From assembly GCA_030665795.1 (NCBI GenBank), contig DAOUZD010000014.1, forward strand, positions 1 through 9,927: a stretch of DNA of 9,927 bases. Reading direction: 5' to 3'. Source of the DNA: Dehalococcoides sp. (GTDB lineage: Bacteria; Chloroflexota; Dehalococcoidia; Dehalococcoidales; RBG-16-60-22). Under the pieces are notes generated by a model that saw nothing but the letters and a program-made list of their open reading frames with translations, was not told the origin of the DNA and did no database searches. The translations under genes were made by a program, and so were the position numbers. This document shows, piece by piece, positions 5,990 to 9,927 of this stretch (positions are counted from its first letter, which is position 1; each line of letters begins with the position of its first letter).

Positions 5990-6775
5990 TTAACTTGTTT
6001 CCCCGATAAGCGACTTAAAGCGTTCCTTTAAACTTTCTTTGAAAGCGTCGAATTCTTCTTTGGTTATATACTCGGCGGCTGGCTTACCGCTGAAGCTGAC
6101 CCTTGACATTGAGGGCAGACCACTTTGCGTTGCCTCAATCAGCATCTGCTTCTGGTCATTAGCCACCATCTTATGCCGTACCGCCCCGAGTCTATGGCTG
6201 ATAACCCCTTCACTCATGCCTAGCGTCCCGGCCACCTGCTCTTTCGAGTTTCCATCAGCAATGTGGCGCAAAATCTCGGTTTCGCGGGGAGTAAGGTGGG
6301 CCAGCAGGTCAGACACTTGTTTCCCTATTGAGGAGAAAACTTCAAATTCGGCCAGAACCCGGGAAGCAATTTCCGGTCTCAAGAGGGCTTCACTTATCGG
6401 TTGACTGCCTTGAACCACCGCCCGGATGGTATTGACCACAACCTCCGGGTCAATGTCCTTGCTCAGGCAGGCACTCGCCCCGCTCTTCATGGCGGCGAAA
6501 AGTTGCTCATCATTGTCGCTATCCATGATTAAAATCACCGAAACTTCGGGCAGGTTCTGCTTGATGCGGCGCGTTGCCTCAACACCACTGAGCTTATCAT
6601 GGTTGGCATTGAGAATAGCCACCTGCGGCGGGTTTGTTTCAATAAAAGCTAGCGCCTGTTCATTCCCGGTCTCTTCACCAATAACTTCCATATCTTCCTC
6701 ACCAGATAAAGTAAAGTGTATACCTTCTCGGAAAAGCACTTGCCAGTCGGCCAGAAAGACACTAACCTTTTCCAT
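5990..6775 (-). CDS. NarL/LuxR-type atypical response regulator lacking the phospho-acceptor Asp
   Basis: This is a DNA-binding transcription regulator. The N-terminal receiver (about 4-122) has the NarL pattern (LFREG at 14-18, GASACLSKD at 99-107), but Asn56 replaces the phosphorylated Asp in VAILNANHDKLSG. Trp11 replaces one of the two acidic pocket residues and Met84 the conserved Thr/Ser; Asp10 and Lys106 remain. A linker (about 123-158) leads to a LuxR helix-turn-helix (161-215: LTPRETEILRHIADG, then recognition helix about 188-203). A 45-residue tail ends in a charged helix (238-256). Loss of phosphorylation residues marks atypical regulators that respond to ligands, protein partners or abundance instead (family knowledge). 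The ribosome binding site is AAAGGAG (6782-6788). It is placed between the kinase/regulator pair and the surface genes and is driven by a Pho-box-like promoter, so it is a likely local regulator (inference). Confidence 0.9.
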   Translation of the reverse strand: MEKVSVFLADWQVLFREGIHFTLSGEEDMEVIGEETGNEQALAFIETNPPQVAILNANHDKLSGVEATRRIKQNLPEVSVILIMDSDNDEQLFAAMKSGASACLSKDIDPEVVVNTIRAVVQGSQPISEALLRPEIASRVLAEFEVFSSIGKQVSDLLAHLTPRETEILRHIADGNSKEQVAGTLGMSEGVISHRLGAVRHKMVANDQKQMLIEATQSGLPSMSRVSFSGKPAAEYITKEEFDAFKESLKERFKSLIGETS

Positions 6776-6827
6776 CTTTAGCTCCTTTGAAGATAATTTA
6801 TCTTCGATAGTCTAAATTTAACACGCA

Positions 6828-6892
6828 AGTATAAATATGGGCATAAAAAAGATAAAGATTTCGTAAAGGTTCTGTTAAGGTTTCGTAAAGAA
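6828..6892 (-). promoter_or_regulatory. Pho-box-like promoter of the NarL-type regulator gene
   Basis: Read on the plus strand, four 11-base units abut: AAGATAAAGAT (6849-6859), TTCGTAAAGGT (6860-6870), TCTGTTAAGGT (6871-6881) and TTCGTAAAGAA (6882-6892). On the minus strand these give TTTACG, TTAACA, TTTACG and TTTATC half-sites. TTTATC (6851-6856) is at the -35 position, exactly 17 bases from a -10 TATACT (6828-6833). This is the architecture of promoters activated by OmpR/PhoB-family regulators. The OmpR-type regulator encoded immediately upstream (6967-7659) is the obvious candidate to bind here, which is inference. Confidence 0.75.
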
Positions 6893-6893
6893 G
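6839..6893. repeat. Direct repeat, copy 2 of the 55-bp regulatory segment
   Basis: This is the partner of 1342-1396, with 50 of 55 positions identical in gapless alignment. It contains the four 11-bp units and the spacer towards the -10. The -10 hexamers themselves lie just outside the repeat and differ (TATACT here, TATGTT in the other copy), at identical spacing. Confidence 0.9.
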
Positions 6894-6966
6894 ACAAAAC
6901 TGGGCAAGAATTATGAGTGGTAGGGTGATTTCGCCGCAGAGACGTGAAGAACGGTTTGACTAACTA

Positions 6967-7659
6967 TTAGGTTGGCCTCATAAACTTATAGCCCATCCCG
7001 TGCTCGGTGACAATAATGCTGGGTGACTCGACGCTATCCCCCAGCTTCTGCCTCAGATGCTGAATATGTACCCTGAGCAGGTCTCTGGCGTCCCGGTACG
7101 CTTCCCCGCACGCTTTGGATAACAGGTTTTCGTGGGTCAGTAACCGCCCTTCGTTCTTGATTAGGTGGTAGAGCAATTTATATTCCGTAGAGGTGAGCTT
7201 TACCGGCTTTCCGTCTACGGTAATCTCATTGCGGGCGAAATCGACCCGTAGTTTGCCACTGGCAAAAGGCGGTTCTTCAGCGGTAGCTGACAACCCTCGG
7301 GCACGGCGCAGCACCGCCTGTATCCGGGCTATCAGTTCAATATGGCTGAAGGGCTTGGTTACATAATCGTCTGCCCCCAGCTCAAGCCCTCGGGCAATAT
7401 CGGTATCTTCACTTTTAACGGTTAGCATGACCACCGGCACTTGGGAGAAGCGCCGTATCTCGCGGAGAACTTGGAAGCCATCCATATCAGGTAGCCCTAT
7501 ATCCAGAATAACCAGCTCGGGGTTCTCGCTCTCGATAAGGGATAGTCCTTTCGCCCCGTCGTTGGCTGGAATCACCTCAGTACCGCTCCAGCGCAGCTGG
7601 AAACACAGTGAGACAACCTCTATAATCTCGGGAGAATCGTCAATTACGACTACTTTCAT
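6967..7659 (-). CDS. OmpR/KdpE-family response regulator
   Basis: This is a two-component transcription factor. The receiver (1-118) has Asp7/Asp8, phospho-acceptor Asp53 (VILDIGLPDMDG), Thr80 and Lys102 (DYVTKPF), so it is complete and should be phosphorylatable. The C-terminal winged helix (about 135-228) has the OmpR/PhoB pattern: LTSTEYKLLYHLIKNEGRLL, then RDARDLLRVHIQHLRQKLGD and a final GMGYKF hairpin. At 230 aa it has normal length. The family binds 11-bp direct repeats as tandem dimers. Such repeats occur directly downstream (6849-6892) and again before the signal peptidase gene. It follows the histidine kinase gene by 36 bases, so they are a likely cognate pair in one transcript. The ribosome binding site is weak (AAGG). 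KdpE-like by overall look, but no kdp genes are here. Confidence 0.93.
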   Translation of the reverse strand: MKVVVIDDSPEIIEVVSLCFQLRWSGTEVIPANDGAKGLSLIESENPELVILDIGLPDMDGFQVLREIRRFSQVPVVMLTVKSEDTDIARGLELGADDYVTKPFSHIELIARIQAVLRRARGLSATAEEPPFASGKLRVDFARNEITVDGKPVKLTSTEYKLLYHLIKNEGRLLTHENLLSKACGEAYRDARDLLRVHIQHLRQKLGDSVESPSIIVTEHGMGYKFMRPT

Positions 7660-7695
7660 TTTAGACCTTAAAAACGTGTCGGTTTGTGAATGATT

Positions 7696-8406
7696 TTACA
7701 GGGGCAGGGAGAAGAAGAAGTGGCTGCCTTGCCCCGAGCCACTCTCTAGCCAAATATTACCGCCGTGAAGCTCAACCAATAATTTGGTGATGGCTAATCC
7801 CAACCCGCTACCTCTGCCACCATTGACCTGGTAATAAGGCTGAAATATTAGCTCTTGCTTATCCGCCGGGATACCCATCCCGTTGTCAGCTACCTCAATT
7901 ACCAGGCTCTTGTCATTTTGTGAGGCACTGACGGTTATCTTACCTCCTTCCGGAGTGAATTTGCTGGCATTGGTGAGCAGATTTAGCAGAATCTGCTCCA
8001 GATACTGACGGTGTGACTTGACCGGAGGTAGCGACGCCGGTAACTCCACGGCCAGGGATTGCTTTTTGCTTTGCATGATTGGGTAGAGCTGTGCCGTCAC
8101 ACCATGGATGACCGGCTCAATTTCAATTTGCTCTGGTTGAAACGAGAAATCCCCCGCTAGTAATCCGGCCATTTCGGAGAAATTGGTTAGCTTCTCATCT
8201 AAGCTGTGGGCATTTCGGATAATGTTCTGCGTCAATCTTAGGGACATGCTTTTTGGGTACATCTGAAGCTCATCAGACAGAAGCTCCGCAGAAACAATAA
8301 TGGCCGTGAGTAAGGTCTTAAGCTCATGAACGGTAGCATCCCCAAAGCCTATTCTCTTTTCGTCTTGTTCTGTTATTTGGTCGGTATTTTGCTTCAGGTT
8401 CTGCAT
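7696..8406 (-). CDS. Soluble sensor-less histidine kinase (HisKA + HATPase)
   Basis: This is the kinase partner of the adjacent OmpR-type regulator. The HisKA dimerisation helix has phospho-acceptor His27 in VHELKTLLTAI (the usual Pro after the HELKT motif is Leu). The ATPase domain has the N-box Asn146 (LLNLLTNASKFTPEGG), G1 box DNGMGIP (174-180) and G2 box GRGSGLGLAITK (197-208). At 236 aa it lacks any membrane segment, PAS, GAF or HAMP domain. Only about 20 residues precede the HisKA domain, so the signal must come through a partner protein or the kinase core itself. The ATG (8404-8406) has no clear Shine-Dalgarno, and an in-frame TAA lies two codons upstream, so no longer start is possible. 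Weak initiation may keep its level low. It follows the XRE gene by 52 bases, probably in the same transcript. Confidence 0.93.
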   Translation of the reverse strand: MQNLKQNTDQITEQDEKRIGFGDATVHELKTLLTAIIVSAELLSDELQMYPKSMSLRLTQNIIRNAHSLDEKLTNFSEMAGLLAGDFSFQPEQIEIEPVIHGVTAQLYPIMQSKKQSLAVELPASLPPVKSHRQYLEQILLNLLTNASKFTPEGGKITVSASQNDKSLVIEVADNGMGIPADKQELIFQPYYQVNGGRGSGLGLAITKLLVELHGGNIWLESGSGQGSHFFFSLPL

Positions 8407-8458
8407 AATTTACCACAGCAGGGTTGGTCTATACTGTTCGTTTCTGGTCAAACTGGCG

Positions 8459-8854
8459 CTAGTCAATTCCTTTAGTCATCGCTTTGGCGACAATCTTTAG
8501 CGTGTTGAGGATGCCAATCACGGCGCGCTGTACTTCAACCGGCTCCTCAGCCAGCATATTGGCCACATAGGGGTCCAAGCGCCGGCTGCCATAGCCTGCA
8601 CCGCTCTCTTCAGCAACGCCGGGAGTTTGGGGGGACAGGAAACCAGCCAGAGTGAATAGCTCATCCTCATCAAAGCCCAGAGGCTTGGCAATTCTCCGCA
8701 GAATATGGGCTGATGGGAAGCGCTCGCCTCGCTCAATGCGACCCAGATGGGATGATGATACCCCTGAAGTGGTCGAAAGCTCCTGGAGAGTCAGCGGTAC
8801 CGCAATCCTTTGCTGCTTGAGTATTCGGCCTAGATTATTATCATTTCGTACCAT
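8459..8854 (-). CDS. XRE-family transcriptional regulator
   Basis: This is a 131-aa DNA-binding protein. A Cro/cI-type helix-turn-helix fills residues 9-63 (LGRILKQQR, TLQELSTTSGVSSSHLGRIERGERFPS, HILRRIAKPLGF). A Gly/Ser-rich linker (72-90) joins it to a C-terminal helical segment (92-125: DPYVANMLAEEPVEVQRAVIGIL) that may dimerise or bind a partner. AAGGAGTG precedes the ATG. It is the first gene of the presumed xre-kinase-regulator transcript. An 18-bp near-palindrome lies exactly between its own -35 and -10 (8884-8901), so negative autoregulation is likely. Because the kinase has no sensor domain, this protein could be the input that sets expression of the whole module; that is inference. 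Confidence 0.9.
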   Translation of the reverse strand: MVRNDNNLGRILKQQRIAVPLTLQELSTTSGVSSSHLGRIERGERFPSAHILRRIAKPLGFDEDELFTLAGFLSPQTPGVAEESGAGYGSRRLDPYVANMLAEEPVEVQRAVIGILNTLKIVAKAMTKGID

Positions 8855-8877
8855 ATTTACACTCCTTACTTTCTTTT

Positions 8878-8906
8878 ATTGTAATTCGCCAAATGGCAAA
8901 TGTCAA
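8878..8906 (-). promoter_or_regulatory. Sigma-A-type promoter of the XRE-kinase-regulator operon
   Basis: On the minus strand a perfect -35 TTGACA (8901-8906), a 17-base spacer and a -10 TACAAT (8878-8883) lead to a start site near 8871. That gives a leader of under 20 bases before the ATG at 8854. It is one of the two closest consensus promoters in the window. Confidence 0.85.
8884..8901. promoter_or_regulatory. Palindromic operator inside the XRE promoter spacer
   Basis: ATTCGCCA and TGGCAAAT flank a 2-base centre (AA) and match as inverted repeats in 7 of 8 positions. The palindrome fills the spacer between -35 and -10, where a bound repressor would block RNA polymerase. Since the first gene encodes an XRE-type protein, autorepression is the simplest reading. 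I found no second copy in the window. Confidence 0.65.
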
Positions 8907-9044
8907 TACTCCCTTGGATTCTTTTAGATGTTATCCTCTAGCCAGTTGTCCACATACTTTCATCTTAGTCTGCCGATGTTAAGTACCCGTTAAAATATTG
9001 CTGAAATTTCATTAAAATCGGTGAGTTTTTAAAAACCTTATTTC

Positions 9045-9073
9045 TTGACAGGACAATTTCTACTGACTAAAAT
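9045..9073 (+). promoter_or_regulatory. Sigma-A-type promoter of rpsU-yqeY
   Basis: A perfect TTGACA (9045-9050) lies 17 bases before TAAAAT (9068-9073). An A/T-rich stretch upstream (9010-9040) could act as an UP element. The predicted start near 9080 gives a leader of about 100 bases before the rpsU GTG. Confidence 0.85.
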
Positions 9074-9136
9074 GTGATGGGTCAGGGATGTTAGGGGAGT
9101 GAAGTTTGGAGACTGAGTTCCTTTAACCTGGATAGA

Positions 9137-9168
9137 CCTTAAGCTAAAAGTGTGGTTTTAGAAGGAGG
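9137..9168 (+). promoter_or_regulatory. Leader hairpin covering the rpsU ribosome binding site
   Basis: CTAAAA (9144-9149) pairs with TTTTAG (9156-9161) around a 6-base loop. CCTT (9137-9140) can extend the stem by pairing with AAGG (9162-9165), leaving a 3-base bulge. AAGG is part of the Shine-Dalgarno AAGGAGG (9162-9168) of rpsU, so the folded form would partly hide it. Ribosomal protein genes are often controlled at such leaders, but control here is inferred only from pairing. Confidence 0.4.
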
Positions 9169-9178
9169 TTGATGCTAT

Positions 9179-9367
9179 GTGGCTAAGGTAGTGGCCAGTG
9201 AGAATGAGAGCTTTGAAAGTTTACTCAAACGATTTAACAAGAGGGTCCAGCAGACCGGTATTATGTCAGAGTTACGCCGTCGAGAGCATTATGAAAAGCC
9301 CAGCGTAAAGCGTAAGCGGAAAAGAGCTGCCAGGAGACGCAACGTGGCTCGGGCAATGAGAAGATAG
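9179..9367 (+). CDS. rpsU: 30S ribosomal protein S21
   Basis: This is a small basic protein of the 30S subunit, involved in translation initiation. The 62-aa sequence has the S21 signature: [20 protein letters not shown], then [20 protein letters not shown] and an Arg-rich tail ([13 protein letters not shown]). Length is normal for the family. Translation starts at GTG with AAGGAGG (9162-9168) ten bases upstream. Two out-of-frame ATGs (9172 and 9177) lie between the Shine-Dalgarno and the GTG and lead only to very short frames. The next gene starts 18 bases after the stop, an arrangement (rpsU then yqeY) common in bacteria. Transcription is from the promoter at 9045-9073. Confidence 0.96.
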   Translation: MAKVVASENESFESLLKRFNKRVQQTGIMSELRRREHYEKPSVKRKRKRAARRRNVARAMRR

Positions 9368-9385
9368 TTGACACCTGAGGCTGAT

Positions 9386-9844
9386 ATGGAGCAGGAAGCA
9401 AACCTGAAACAGAAGTTGACTGATGACCTCAGACAGGCAATGAGGAGCGGGGATAAACTAAAGCGTTCTACTATCCGATTGTTGATGGCTGCCATCAGCA
9501 ATGCTGAGATTGCGCGGCAGGCGACTCTAGAGGACGCCGATATCCTCGGCATTATTGCCAGGGAAGTCAGGCAGCGTCATGAAAGTATTGAAGCCTTTAA
9601 GCAGGGAAACCGCCCGGACCTGGTGACTCAGGAAGAAGCGGAGTTAGCTGTCCTTCAGCAATATTTACCGCCGCAGATGACACGGGAAGAGATTGTGGAG
9701 GCAGCTCGCCGGGTTATTGCCGAGGTGGGCGCCGAGGGACCTGGCGATAAAGGCAAAGTTATGCCCAAGCTTATCCCTCAGCTTAAAGGTAGGGCGGATG
9801 GACGCGAAATAAATGCGGTGGTAAGTGAGTTGCTTGGTTCATGA
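9386..9844 (+). CDS. yqeY: GatB/YqeY-domain protein
   Basis: This 152-aa protein belongs to the YqeY family, related to the tail domain of GatB, the amidotransferase subunit that makes Gln- or Asn-tRNA. The free-standing protein has no firmly known reaction; a tRNA- or amidotransferase-related role is assumed from the domain. Visible marks are LKQKLTDDLRQAMRSGDKLK at the start, TIRLLMAAISNAEI, REVRQRHESIEAFKQGNRPDL, VLQQYLPPQMTREEI and the C-terminal GDKGKVMPKLIPQLKGRADG. The ATG at 9386 is chosen because GAGG (9377-9380) is well spaced and the length fits the family. A TTG at 9368 directly after the rpsU stop would add six residues without support. It forms an operon with rpsU and ends before the terminator at 9904. 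Confidence 0.95.
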   Translation: MEQEANLKQKLTDDLRQAMRSGDKLKRSTIRLLMAAISNAEIARQATLEDADILGIIAREVRQRHESIEAFKQGNRPDLVTQEEAELAVLQQYLPPQMTREEIVEAARRVIAEVGAEGPGDKGKVMPKLIPQLKGRADGREINAVVSELLGS

Positions 9845-9903
9845 CCCTGATGCCGCTATTTGTATTCTTATCGGGAAAAAGAATGACGAAGATAGCTTAT
9901 TTC

Positions 9904-9927
9904 GAGGGGCTGATGCCCCTTTCTTTA
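9904..9927 (+). terminator. Rho-independent terminator of rpsU-yqeY (cut by window end)
   Basis: GAGGGGC (9904-9910) and GCCCCTT (9915-9921) form a GC-rich stem with one G-U pair around a 4-base loop TGAT, followed by a T-rich tail that runs off the window. It lies 60 bases after the yqeY stop codon. Confidence 0.75.

Larger units (their letters stand above)
8855..9178. other. Divergent intergenic region between XRE gene and rpsU
   Basis: This 324-base gene-free stretch holds, from left to right: the leader and promoter of the XRE gene with its operator (8878-8906), an A/T-rich middle with a loose 11-bp periodicity (8978-9021), the rpsU promoter (9045-9073) and a roughly 100-base rpsU leader with a hairpin over its ribosome binding site (9137-9168). 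I see no RNA gene or convincing additional ORF in it. Confidence 0.7.

Noticed and set aside
6039..6815. Two long plus-strand open frames opposite the NarL-type regulator gene
   Set aside because: They lie antisense to a gene with clear domain signatures, lack family features and have no convincing ribosome binding sites. They are shadows of its codon pattern.
9368..9385. TTG as start of the YqeY-domain gene, adding six residues
   Set aside because: The ATG at 9386 has a well-spaced GAGG and gives the usual family length; the TTG has no proper ribosome binding site.
9841..9927. Open frame starting at an ATG that overlaps the yqeY stop and runs off the window
   Set aside because: It has no ribosome binding site and runs through the terminator hairpin at 9904-9921, so it is most likely non-coding.
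1..9927. CRISPR array, tRNA, rRNA, insertion sequence or prophage
   Set aside because: I saw no regularly spaced repeats, no tRNA-like cloverleaf or rRNA stretch, and no transposase, integrase or phage structural gene that I recognise.

Overview
The window looks like a chromosomal contig end from an uncultured bacterium, most likely Chloroflexota of the Dehalococcoidia type. That assignment is inferred from the style of the proteins and is not proven. All genes between 350 and 8854 lie on the minus strand. A small unrecognised gene at the left edge and an rpsU-yqeY pair at the right edge lie on the plus strand. The first ~90 bases are C-rich low-complexity sequence that looks like an assembly-end artefact.

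Region 350-5815 is the core of interest. Four secreted beta-rich paralogues (191, 175, 644 and 345 aa, in order of transcription) each begin with a signal peptide of the SipW/TasA type (GG-x-aromatic-A followed by Y-x-x-x-T). They share a core domain (LFxITPxAxYxGDL...VYLxN...LxLxNG...GGxY) and three of the four end in a Cys-Glu-(Ala/Val)-Thr-Gln-Arg strand. The EATQ ending resembles, from memory, the final strand of Bacillus TasA. Just downstream lies a Ser/His signal peptidase of the SipW/Sec11 class carrying an unusual cytoplasmic coiled-coil extension. Together they look like a TasA-SipW-like surface fibre or matrix locus, here with lectin-like domains grafted into two of the subunits.

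Region 5990-8854 is a regulatory block. An XRE-type repressor has its own operator-bearing promoter. It is followed by a soluble histidine kinase without a sensor domain, an OmpR/KdpE-type response regulator, and a NarL/LuxR-type regulator whose receiver has lost its phospho-accepting Asp (Asn56). A 55-bp promoter segment with 11-bp direct repeats (Pho-box-like, TTTACG/TTAACA half-sites on the minus strand) occurs twice with 50 of 55 identities: upstream of the NarL-type regulator and upstream of the signal peptidase. This ties the regulators to the secretion locus. A second pair of related promoter elements, with GTGGTAG/CTACCAC inverted repeats overlapping the -35 position, precedes the 191-aa and 175-aa genes.

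Region 8855-9927 holds a divergent intergenic space with two good sigma-A-type promoters, then rpsU (GTG start, hairpin over its ribosome binding site), a GatB/YqeY-domain gene and a rho-independent terminator at the window edge.

Working model (inference): a signal sensed through the kinase and OmpR-type regulator activates the 55-bp promoters, raising the signal peptidase and the NarL-type regulator. The latter may then act on the dyad promoters of the fibre subunits.
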